A stretch of 64,000 nt of DNA from positions 57,276,919-57,340,918 of the forward strand of contig NC_092875.1 in the NCBI RefSeq assembly GCF_028372415.1. Reading direction: 5' to 3'. A program made the position numbers and the translations under genes. The notes beneath the pieces are model-generated. The model was given only the letters and a program-made list of their open reading frames with translations, did not search any database and was not told the DNA's origin. Of this stretch, positions 34,601-47,192 are shown one piece after another; within the stretch, counting starts at the first letter, position 1, and each line of letters begins with the position of its first letter. The DNA comes from Notamacropus eugenii. Taxonomy: Eukaryota; Chordata; Mammalia; Diprotodontia; Macropodidae.

Positions 34601-37600
34601 AATATCACATTCCAAGCTCTTTGATCTTTTAATGTAGAAGCTGCTAAATTTTATGTTATCTTCACCGCGGCTCCATGATATTATAATTATTTCCTTGTCT
34701 GCTTTCATTTTGGCATCTCATTCAGGAGGTGACAGGTGGATTCTTTTAATTTCTATTTCATCCTTTGGTTCTAGGATATCATTGATACTTTCTTTAAATA
34801 CAACGTCTAAGTTCTTTTTTTTATTGTGGCTTTCAGGTAGTCCAATGATTCTTAAATTATCTCTCCTTGATCTATTTGTCAGTTCTTTTTCTAATTAAAT
34901 ATTTCACACTTTCTTCTATTTTTTAAAATCTCTTTGTTTTATTATTTTCAGATGCCTCATGGAACCATTAGCTTCCACTTGCCCAATTCTAATTTTTAAG
35001 GAATTATTTTCTTCAATGAGCTTTTGTACCATTTTCCATTTGATCAATTCTGCTTTTTAAGTTCTTTTCTTCAGTAGATTTTTGTTCCTCTTTTATCAAG
35101 CTGTTAACTCTGTTCTCATGATTTTCTTATATCACTTTCATTTCTTTTCCCATTTTTTCCTGTACCTCTCTTATTTGATATCTAAAATTCTTTTTGAGCT
35201 CTTCCATGGCTTGAGACCAATTCATATAGTTTTTTGAGGCTTTGAATGTAGCTACTCTGATCTGTCTTCTTTTGGGTTTGTGTCTTGATCTTCCCTGTCA
35301 CCACGGTAACTTTCTATAGTTAGGTTCTTTTACTTGTTTGTTCATTTTTCTTGCCTATTTCTTCACTTTAAACTTCATGTTCAAGTTGGGCTCTGCTCCT
35401 GAAGTGGAAGAGGCACTGACCCAAAGTTCAGGTTTTTGTGATGCTGTTTTCAAAGCCATTTGGGAGTTGAAGGTGGGGGTTGTACTCTTTTAGTTGTTTT
35501 AAGGAAGTGATTTAAGGATGTGTGGTCACTGCTCTCCTGGCCTGTGCTTGGTCTGCAAGTGACTGTAAGGACTCTTCAACCCTGGAAATGTGACCAGTCC
35601 CCATTCCTCTAGGAACACAAGAGCTAGCATGCTAGCACTTCTCTTCTCTCTGGGGTTGCAAAGTGGAACTTCAAAAGAGTGCCAACAAAGGGTCCCCAAT
35701 AATCTTCTGATCACTTGTCTGACCCATCCCGTTACTGTCAGCAGGCAGAGAGCTCTGGAAGTTACCACCTCCAATGCACAGGCCCCTAAATCCTGCCACT
35801 GGCCTGTGCTGGCAGTGTATGTCACTCTCATGCCAGTGAGAAAGACCTTTCTTGACAACTTTCTAAATCAAGAGCAGGGAACCTGAGGCCTTGAGGCCAC
35901 ATGTGGCCCTCTATGTCCTCAAGTGAAGCCCTGTGACTGAATCCAAACTTCACAGAACAAATCCCCTTAATAAAAAGATTTGTTCTATAAAACTTAGGAG
36001 TCAGTCAAAGCACCCAAGGATCTAAAAGGTCACAGGTTCCCCACCCCTGTAAATTGTCTTCAGCTGGAAAATTGTTTTACCCTGACCTTTTGTTGATCTT
36101 GCCATTCCAGAATTCATTTTTAGGCATTATTTTAAAATTATTTGGAATGAAATTTGGGAGAGCTCAGGCAAGTCCCTTGTTTTTTGTTTTAACTACCATC
36201 TTAGCTCCAGCTCCCTGACAGTTTACCCTTCACTCTCTTAATAAATTCCAAGGGGCTCCCTATAACCTTCAGAATTACACACATGTATATATGTACATCT
36301 ATCTATCAATCAATCTGGAGAGTCATTCAGTCTTCTGTTTGGCATTTAAAGCTCTTCATTACACAATGTGGCCCCTTCTTCCTTTTCCAGTGTTCTTGTA
36401 TTTTACTGTTAACAAGCCTAATCCAATTCAGATACATTGCCCTTCTTGAAGTTCCTCTAACATGTCACTCCATTGACTCACTCTGTGCCTTTGCAATGGC
36501 TGCTCCTCATGATTGGAATGCTTTGTTCCCTCACTTCTGCCTGTTAGTTTCTGACTTCCTTAAAGTCTCAGCTCAAATCCCACTTATTACAAGAAGGCTT
36601 TCTTAGTCACTCTAGCTATTAATGTCTTCCTCTTTCAATTACATTAATCTATTCTGTATTAATCTTTTGTTTACTTATTTACATGTTCCCTTCCCCATTA
36701 GAATATGAACCCCTTGATGTCAATGACTTTTTGCCTTTCTTTGTAGCTCCAGTGTTTAGCACAGTGCTCTGGCACACAGTAAGGGCTTAATAAATGCTTC
36801 CTGATTGACTGAATAGAATCTCAGAGAGAATTAGTTTCCTTAGTTTCCTTTTCTGGACATGAGTGATTTCACCACAAAACTGGTTTCCTGGTACCATCTA
36901 CTTCTTGGAAATTGGACAAACCTCATCCATAGCAGAGAAAAAAATTTGCCCTATTTCATCTGCGAAGCCAACCACAACATAAGATGCCTTGCTCTGTTTG
37001 TAAGGCTGGTCATAAACAAAAAGCACTTTGTTTTTCTTAGAGTATAAAATCTTGCTAAATGTTCAGTTGGGAGTAGGAGATTCCTCCACCTGATTCTCTG
37101 TAATAACCTATTCCTGAATAAATATACTTCTGATCTGAACCCTAAAAAGGTGATCTGTGCTTCTTGCCCTGACACTTAACTGTTTGAACACATATATTGC
37201 CTATATACATTTACATGAATAATTGTTGCACATGTTGTCTCCCCTAACAGAATCTAAACTTGTTGAGGGTAGGGATTGTTTGACTTTTGTCTCTTTATCT
37301 CCAGTGACCAATAAAGTACTTAGAGTAAAGCAGCATATTGATTGATCCTATTTCTCTCTTCCCTTTCAATGAAAAACTCTGAATAAGAATTGATTATACT
37401 CATTGCTTCTACCCTTTTTCTTACTGGTCCCCTCCTATCCCTCTACGTTTGTCACAGCTAAATCCCTAATCCTAGTATTCCATACCCTACCTCCAAGCCT
37501 TCTCATATACCATCTTCCACACCTGGAAGGCATTAGATCTCATATCTACCACTCAGAATCTCCATGTTCCTTTAAAGTTCAAATGCTACCTCCTCATCCA

Positions 37601-40600
37601 GATCACGTTAACTTGTATTTATTTACGCATGCAAATAATATTGAATAGAAGAATTTAAATGTGGAGAACATAATTTTATCTTTGTATACCCAGTGCCTAA
37701 AAGTGTTTTGCATGAAGCATGATGTCAATAAATGTTAGCTGAACTGAAAGAAAATAGCATAAAGAAAATAATAACCATCCAAGGAAATAATGACATGAAT
37801 ATAGGGAAAGCAGCATGGTGGGAAGGCAAAAGCATTTTGGAGTCAAAAGGACTAGGTTTTAATTTCAAGTTCTATTACTTAGTACCTGTGTGACCTTGAG
37901 CAAGTCTCTTAACCTCCCTGGGTCTCAGTTTCCTCATCTGTAAAAAAAAGGAGTTGGACTAGATGATCTGTGCTATGATCCACATTCAGCAGTTTCATAG
38001 ATAGCTCCTTAGCTTTCTTGCCATGGAGCAATGCTTAGAGGTTTAAGCCTGTAGAAATTTACTATGAGAGTGAAATGGAATTCCTCTTTGCTCCGTTATT
38101 ACCCAGATATTGTACTGATATTAACTGGAATGTTTTCAGCCCTGATTTGGAGAGGCTGCATCCCAATATTACAACAGAAGCTCAGCAACCTCAAATTGTT
38201 TCATTTGGTGTTAAATTGTTTTGGGTTTTGTTTTTTTTTGCAAATAGGAAGCTTTGTGGCTTCTAAAGTGGCTTTCCAGAATGACTGGACCAGTTCACCA
38301 GGAAAGGCTTTTTGGTGCTCATAAAGATCATGGGAACCCTCTCCTAACTGGACCCCATATAAGAGCCAGAAGAGAGTTCAAATGGATAGTCCAAAGAAAA
38401 CAAAAGGAAAAGGACCTAAATGTACAAGCATATTTATAGTAGCTCTGTTCTGTGGTGGCAAAAAATTGGAAACTTCAAGGGGCCCATCTATTGGTGAAGG
38501 GTTGAACAAGTTATGTTATGGGAATATGACGGAACTGTGCTGTAAGAAATAAAAATCTGTTAAGACTTTTATGAAGGGTAAAAGTGAGTAGAACCAGGGG
38601 AACAATTTATACAATTACAATAGTAAAGACAAACAACTCTGAAAGACTTAACAATTCTGATCAGTGCAAATGACAAAGCACAATTCCAGAGGACTAATGG
38701 TGAAATAAAATATTCACTTCCTGAAAGAGAAGATAAAGATGAAGACAAATTTCTTTTTGATATGACAAACATAGAAATTTGTTTCACCTTACTATGCATA
38801 TTTGTTTTTCTTTCTTTTCTATTTGGGTGGTGGTGGCAGAGTGAGATGGAGGCAGGGTGGGAAGAGGGGGAAAAAGGTAGATTTTCAGTAATTAATTTTC
38901 AAAAATGAATGGCTATCAATTTTCTGGGAGTCCTATAGCTAAGAGAGACCTGCAGGATGAACTTGAGAAATTAATCTTTCCTATGTGTATCTTCATTGGA
39001 AAACATACTGTTCATGTGGAATAATTTTTGTTTGGAATTTGCAGTAACCTATAAGTTATTCACTTAGTCTAAGAATTTTCCTTCCTAAAAAGGAAAGGAA
39101 GCATCAAAACATGTTTCCAGTCCATTTTCCATTTGAGGTACTTTTTCGTATAAAATTTAGAATTTTAATGAGTTTATAAAAACTTCAAAGCTATTATTCT
39201 GAGTGAATACCTTCCATACTCACAGTCTTCCTAGCAGCAGTTGGTTCCTCCACCAAGAACTCTCATTGCTGACCTGTCTAGCTAAGACTCATCATCAGAA
39301 TAATCACGCTCTGTGAAAGGAGCAACATTTATTAGGACCACAGGCATTTAGGCTGGCCCAGTTTTTCCGTAAAAGGCAAGAAAGTCTGAGGTTCCAACTG
39401 GTGCAGAGAACTAGGGTTTAAGCCAATGGTATGGCTTCTCAGTTGTGGCAGCACATAAAAAGTCCAGCGCAGGGGGAATTACAGATGGAGATGGGAACTG
39501 GTTTAAAGAACAAGGGATGCTGTCCCTTCTATTTAACAGCTGCTGTATTATCTTGAATTCAACATGCCCTTCTGACCACCCACATTTCTGGATGGAGACA
39601 AGGGGGACTGCATCTCCTTGAACCAATACTGCATCCTTGCCTTTCCCTATATTGTTAAATGTTAGATGGTTTATCAACATTTCATTTCATTTGAATCCCA
39701 AGTCAGATGGGCTCAAATCAGGCCTGACCCAAAACATCCCCACAAGTATTACTCCCACAGGGCAGACTGTGGAAAGAGCCATGTGTTCTTGCCTTCCATT
39801 CTCAAATGATGTACCAGGATAGAGAGATCCTGGGAACAAGTTGGGCAAATTTAAGGACTTCAGCTGGATGTCACCTCTACAAGAAAGGGAAGCAGTGATG
39901 TCATCAAGAATAGCCTTTCTGGCACCTCAGTCAAGGGAGGGAAGGTTGTAACGTGCCAGCACATAATGCATATATGTGCCAAGCAATTTGTCAACCAAAG
40001 TTCTCCTCCAACACCTATGTATGGCACAAAGGTCGTCACAACACCACCACTATTGTTTTAGATTGCTGCCTTACTCTACAGCTAACAAAACATTTCCCTC
40101 ACTATAACTCTACAAGGACTATATACTTGTTTTAAAAAGGAGGAAACTGAGTTTCCAGAGGTAAAGGTGGTGCAATGGAGAGAGGTCTGAAGAGTCAGGA
40201 AGATTTGAATTTAAATCTTGTTTCAGACACTTCCTAGCTGTGTGACACTGAACAAGTCAGTTGACCCGTCTGCCTCAGCTTTTTCCTGTGTAGAACAGGG
40301 ATCATAACAGCACCTATCTCCTGAGATGTTTGTGAGGACTGATTGAGATATCACATGAAATATATTTGACACACTTTCAAGTACTATATATGCATGCTAA
40401 TTGCTAAAATGCATTGCCTAGGATGGCACAGTCAGCTACTCTATGTCAGAGGTCAAATCCAAATCCCAGTCTCCTAAAACCCTACATTCTTCTGGTTTCG
40501 TTAAGTGGTCTCTCTAAGCTTCTAATAAGAGTACAAAAGATCCAGTGAGATAATGTCTCAACCAAGTGAAGACTTGCCTAGCAAAGTGTGGAGAACACAA

Positions 40601-43063
40601 TTCTCCAGTAAAGAAAGTACGCTGGACATAACATCGACCTCCAATGCTGTCCTAGTGGAATGAATCACTTTAGACATGGAAGCTGAAGAAGTCTATGGAA
40701 AAACATTTGAGCAGTGTGCCCACTGAAGAACCCACAGGTTTCTCCCAATGTTCCAAATGGAACTGAAAAAATATAAACTGGGGCAAGGTCTCGCTGTTGA
40801 CGTTAAAATGGGATCCCCTGAAGTTTTCTTTACATATTAATCAAACAACCCTTATCTTGTCTCTGGCACTACTGGAAAAATATAGAGAGGAAATGCTGTG
40901 ATCAAATGCATGGAAGTAAAAAAGCATTTCAACAGTTTACTCTTACAGGAAATTATGATAAAAACCACCCACTGACAATCAGTAGCTCTCTCTTAAAAGT
41001 TAACAGAGATTGTGATTCTCTTAGAAATAACTGAACTCAATAATTCAGTGTCAGACCTCCTCATCTGACAACTACTGAAAAAACCATTAAGCTATTAAGC
41101 ATAGTAGAAATTATGTTTACAAAATCTTGATCATACAACAAAAAAACAATCAGATCAGTACTACATATATACAAGATATAATACAGAGACAGATGGAAGA
41201 TAAAATCAGACTAAAGGCATTTGCAGCTGGGGATACCAGGGTAAACCTTCTGTATAAAGTGGATTTGAGCCTACTCCTAAAGAATTCTAGAGAAGCTACA
41301 AGATGGGAAGTGAAAAAGGAGAGCATTCTGGGTATAGGGGACAGCCAGTACAAAGGAACAGAGGCAGGAAATAGAGCTCAATGTGAAAGGAACAGCAAGT
41401 CAGCCAGAGAGGAAGAAAGTATAAGAACATTGAAATGGTAGGGGCTAGTAAGGGGCCACTGGAATTTATGGAATAGGGGAGTGACCATGGTGACATGGTC
41501 AGTTTGACAGCTGAATAGAGGATGGAGTGTGGATAGATGAAGGCAGGAAGTCACCAGTAGACTACTGCAACAGTTCAGGCATGAGATGATAAGGGCCTGT
41601 GCCAGAGTGGTGGCAATGTCAATGGAAAGAATAGGGCCTGTAGGAGAGATGTTATGAAGAAAGAAATGACGAGACCTGACAACAGACTGGATAAATGGGC
41701 TAAGTATTCTTGAGGATTTGGAAATGAGAGCCTAAGAGACTGTGAGGACGGCGTTAATTTGGACATTAATAGCAAAGTTGGAAAGAAGAGGTTCTTTTGA
41801 CCATTCTTAACTTTCTAGACTTCACAGTGGGTACCTTGTCCCACAGTCCTCTGCACGAAATCCCTCCTTTTTTTTTCAGCTTCCTTTCAATGTTTTGTCT
41901 TCCCCCATTAAAACATATGCTCCTTGAGGGCAGAGACTATACTATCTCTTTTTGCTTATATTTTTGTTCCTAGCACTTACCAGAGTACTTGGCATATACT
42001 AAGTATTTAATAAATGGTTATTGTTGTGTTTTGGGAAAAAGATAATGTGTTCCATTTTGGAAATGTTCAGTTTGAGATGGCAGCAGGAAATCTAGTTGTA
42101 GATGTTCTAAAGGCAGTTGGTATTGCAGGACTAGATAAGAGAATAGAAGAGAGACTGGGGCTAGATCTATAAATCTGGGAATTGCCTGCATAGATTAAAG
42201 CCTAAAGTAATTGATAAGGTAGTATAGAAGGAAAAGAGAAAGTGACCAGAGACTTATAAGATACCCACAGTTAGGAGGTATGACATGGATGAAGATCCAG
42301 CAAAGGAGACTGAGAAGCAACAGTCCGATGAATAGAAAAAGAAAATTAGAAGAGTGATGTCATGAAAACTTAAAAAGAGCAGAGATCCAGGAAGTGATGG
42401 AGATCAACAGGGGAAATTAAGAGATCATTAGAACCTTTGGAAAAGGTTTCTTCAACAGTTTCAGTTGAATAATGCAAGTCAAATGTTGATGGTAAAAGTG
42501 GAAAATGGTTCATTTCTTTCTTAAGAACCCCTCCTACAGGCCCTCTTCTCTCCTTTGACACTGCCACCACTCTGGCACAGGCCCTCATCACCTCATGCCT
42601 GAACTGTTGCGATAGCATGCTGGTAACTGCCTGCCTCAAGTCTGTCCATACTCCAGTCCATCCTCTATTCAGCTGTCAAACTGACCATGTCACTACCCTA
42701 TTCCATACATTCCAGTGGCTCCTTATTAGCCCCTACCATTTCAGTGTTCTTATTCTTAAATGGTGTATACATAAATGATGATGTTCATAAATATATGAAG
42801 TTTTCAAAAGGAACGCAAATCAAAAGAACTCTGAGGTTTCATCTCACAATCAACAAACTGGCTGATGATAAAAGATTCAATGTGTCAATACTGGAAGAGT
42901 TTCAGAATGACAGGCATGCTAACACACCATTGGCAGAATTGTGAACTATGAACTGGCCCAACAATTCTGCAAAGCAGTTTGGAATTATCTAAATGCAAGT
43001 GCCAAAAATGTCCATCTATGACCAAGAGATTCTACTAGGAGGTCAATGACAAAAAGAAAGGTT

Positions 43064-43121
<58 letters not shown>

Positions 43122-46100
43122 GTATTTCTTATATCACTCTTTGTAGTAGTAAAGAACTAGAACTACTGACCAGGAAATGACTAAGCAACCTGTGACAATC
43201 TGAATGTAAAGGAATATTGCTGCACTATATGAAACAATTATGATGAATGCACAGAAACACCTTTAATAAACTGATACAAAGTGAAATAAGTAGAACAAAC
43301 GATTATTGTGATACCAACGGAAAGTACAACCAATGAAACTAAATGCTTTTAAATGGTAATTACCAGGCTTGGTCTTAAAGACGAGATAGGAGAGGGCACC
43401 TCTCTACCTTTCTTTGAAGGGGTAGGGTGGGGGGACTCAGGGTGTGAAGCACCATAAAAAAAATGACAGATTTTTTTTCTATATTTATTAGCTTTATTAA
43501 ATACTTTTCCTCTTTTCTTGTTGTGATAGTTCTGGGGAAGGGGAAAGTTTGTTTTGGGAAATACAAATTATATAAAAATAAACATTTTTTTAAAAAAGTG
43601 ATTCTAATTCTTAGTGAGGATTAGTCCACATAAGAATGTCCTAAAAGCTAAATTTTCACAACCCAACTTAGCTTTTGTTCCTGTAGAGCTCAGTAAAATT
43701 GCCTCCTGATTCTTAGAATAATTACTTGGTATCTCTCTCTAAAGAATTAAGATGTTAAATTCAGAATTGCCAAAGTCCGCTCTGTTCCAAGAGATTCACT
43801 CAGATGCAATTCCTATACCTATTCCTAAATTCCATTTTCCCATTTCCACACCTGAGAAGGTAAGTACCCCCGGGGTTACTAGCAATCATTTGGCCCTGGA
43901 CTCATGTCCTCTGTCATACCTGTCTGCCGTTCGGTCCCGCATTCTGTCCCTTCTTCGCTGTTTCTCTCTTTTCTTTTTCACCTCATCATCTTCATCAGCC
44001 TTATCCCCTGCAACACAGAAACCCATTTCAAGTCAGTTTGAACAGAAATAAAAGCAAATTAAGCCTTGAGGATCTTGTTATGTAAAGAAATTCTGTCACC
44101 TTATTCCCTGATTTGTTTAAGGGTTTAGAAAGACAAATTCTCCTTCTCTAATAGCAGGGTCAAGAACACTTGGTACCAAAGGACTTTAAAAGCTTGGATG
44201 CCTCTGGGATTTTGATGAGAAATCTGGTGTTTCCCAAGGGAACTCATTAAATCATAAAGATGCTAGAACATTAGGGTCTGCCAAGGCTGCTATCCTCAAC
44301 ACTCCTCAAACATGTGGTGTCTTCCAGCTTTCAGCTAGATGCCGCCATAACCTTGTTCATTTCTCTTTCTCCCACCAATTATTCTTCCCCTATGTTAACT
44401 TATCTTGCTTCTCTTGCTTTCCAATTCTAACAATACTTCAGTTTTCCAGACTTAAAATGTATAAACTCTATTTCCTTTAAAAACGTTTAAAGAGAAAGAC
44501 AAATTTCCTTGGAGATAAGAAGACGGCAGCTTCAAAGCCTCAAGGAGGTCATCTGTTTTACACACCACCTCCCCACCCCCAGTCAGGCCTCATCTATTTT
44601 TCCAATTGATCTCAATCTGAACTATAGCAGTTTGGCCAGCACTTGCTGGCCCAACAAGTGTCTTCCATTCACAAAAGTTATGAATCTATGACTTGTCCAG
44701 GGTCAGAGGTATCAGGGGGTAGGGAGGAGCAATCCTAGAAATAAGAGATGGAAAAGACCAACAGGTCCTCCAGTCTATCCCCTGGGGCCAGTGCAGGAAG
44801 CCCCCTCTAAGAAAAGTATAGCCCAATGCCCCAGAGTCAAGGAGCTCAGCTCACATATGCCAGTGGCAGGGATAAGGGAAGACCCTGAAGACCAGGGTTG
44901 GGGAATGGGGCAGGAAACTGGAAAAGGATCAATAAGCATCTGAACTGTAACCCCTACCCCTGATGCCAGTCACGAGACTGTCCCACGAAGATGGCGACCG
45001 GCGTGCGCTGCTCAGAAGCCTCTCAAAAGGGCGTGGGATTTTTGGCAAGAGGTCACTGCCTGAAACTATTACTGCTGTTAAATAGCAAAGTCATTCCGGG
45101 TACCAGGACCTGTGCGCAATAAACATTTCACCTTCGCTTTAGCATAGACCCCACTGCAAGAGCTGTTTAGTGCTCTGTATGGTCCCATGCTATAGACATA
45201 ACCTCTTCAATAAGCATGGATGGAAGAATCTCAGAAGGGTCAGCTAAGCCCTGAAAATATAAGAGAAGGAAAGTCTTAAGGGAAGATCCTACACAGAAAC
45301 AGGTTCATGTGAGTGGAGGGTCAAGAAGGAATCAACCTTTGTTTCTTTCAAGTGGTGTTCATCTAGAGAGGGCCCAGAGGGAAAGTAGAAAGGAGGGGTG
45401 TTGGAAAGACCACCACCATCTTCAAGCTCCAGTTTTCCATTCCCCTCGGAAGGGTCCACTGCTTAGTCTGGTCTTGCTGTTTAAGTTAAAAACTCTTCAG
45501 TGCCACATCCCCACAGTGGGGCTGATGAAAACTACCAGCCAGTTAGTAGTCTCTTGTGACCCCAGAGCTAGGTCCCCTCTGGTTCCCAGTGGGAAAATGT
45601 GCGAGAAGCCAGTGGGACAGATGGAAAGGACTCGATCCAAGTCCACTTGCCCTCCCCAAGGCCCCTGCTCGGGCAGGTAATTTCCCGCCACAGCCACTGA
45701 ACACAAAGGAAAGGGATAGAGGCCCCTGCACTGTAGCTCAACACACTGCACCAAAGCACGGCAGCGAAAATGGAAGTTAAATTCAAACCAGCAACCAAGG
45801 AAATAACAGACTGAATGAAGCTCAGGGAAAAAAAAAATTAGTTCAGGGAACCTGCATTGGCCAAGGGGGAAAACAGACTGGACGGGATGGATGGAACCTC
45901 TTCTCTCTCTGATTTCTGTGATTTCCCCTGTCATTCCTACAGAAAAATTACTTGAGACAAGCTGAGGTGGGCTTTCCTTTTCTAACACCCTATGAGAAAC
46001 CTGCTCCCTAATACCAGTTGTTGGAACAAATGAAAACTGTCCTGAGTAGGTGCCACATCAAAGACATCTGAGCAAAGCCTTTGTGTGATCCCCTACCCTC

Positions 46101-47153
46101 ACAGCCTTGTCCAAGTCACTGTAACACTTTCTCTGTCCCATTTCACAGAACATCATTTCCATGCCAGGCCCAATACTTGCATACCAACCCCTGTCCTACC
46201 ACTGAACCCCTCTAGAAGAGAAAGAGAGGGAGACAGAGCTGGAGAGTACAGGGGCATGGGGAGGGGGGTGGGGGTGGTGCAAAGTTAATATACAGAGAAA
46301 CTCTAAGAGTAGCAAGATGCTGGGTAACTCCTACCTCTCCTCCTTCCTTCTTCATCCAATTCCTCATCCTGAAAGAGATACAAAGTTTGAGAATGGCACA
46401 GTGTCTTTCGACAGCCAACTCCCCCCAGATAATAAGAATCTCAGATTCGCAAGCCTCTTCCCTCCTTTCAGTATTCTTACCTCAAACTCTAACACCTTCA
46501 TGAAATAAATTACGGGATCTTAGTATTTGCTTAAACCATGTTTCAATAATTAAGCAAGTGCACAGTACAGATTTAGGGTTTTTAATGTGGCTGTGAATAG
46601 TCTGGCTCAATTCCAAATAGAGTTACTGGGAAAACAAGAGAATCCAGAACTGATAATTAAATGAAGAGCCCTCATACTAATTCTGATGGTAATTTGCTAA
46701 AGTAACATCAATACATTAAGTTCTCATAAGTGATTAAAGAACACTATTTCGAGTGAGAAAGAACACTTAGTCCAAAGCCCTAATTTTATTGATGAACAAA
46801 CTCCATAGAGGAGAGGTGATTTATGTAAGGTAATATACAAGGAGCAGAGCCAGGATTTGAAGCTCTGACTACTAATTACTACCAATTACTCTTTCTAGAT
46901 ATTAGGAAGGAATAGCAGACACCAAAATTTCTAGAAAATTTGTAGGTGACAAAGACAGAAAAATCAGATATTTCAAACAACAAATACATGGAAATAAAGA
47001 GCTTAAAAACCAATAAACTTCCTTCAGAAATGCACAGGTTTGGTAAGCATATAGGCAAGTTAAAAGAGTTCCCACAGTGGATCTTCTGAGGGAGAATCCA
47101 ATCTCTCATTGATTATTCTTCACTCATAATTTGAACAGATCCAAAAATAATGC

Positions 47154-47192
<39 letters not shown>

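Larger units (their letters stand above)
29828..36215 (-). mobile_element. Nearly full-length antisense L1, inactive
   Basis: Read on the minus strand, a 5' leader at 36.2-35.3 kb ('gctaagatggtagtt', 'gggacttgcctgagctctccc') is followed by ORF1 (about 35.27-34.44 kb), an inter-ORF stretch, and ORF2 with the reverse-transcriptase motif FADD (31838-31849) within [10 protein letters not shown]. The 3' UTR ends in a T-rich (minus A-rich) end at 29.83 kb. The element splits an L2. It also contains an ERV gag fragment (33.38-33.78 kb) and a hAT MITE (35.87-36.05 kb). Many stops and frameshifts make it inactive. It is in the sense orientation relative to AKAP8. Confidence 0.8.

Noticed and set aside
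45497..45988. 163-codon minus-strand open frame in an AKAP8 intron
   Set aside because: No recognisable domain, competing frames on both strands, no splice context or conserved motif. Not supported as a gene.
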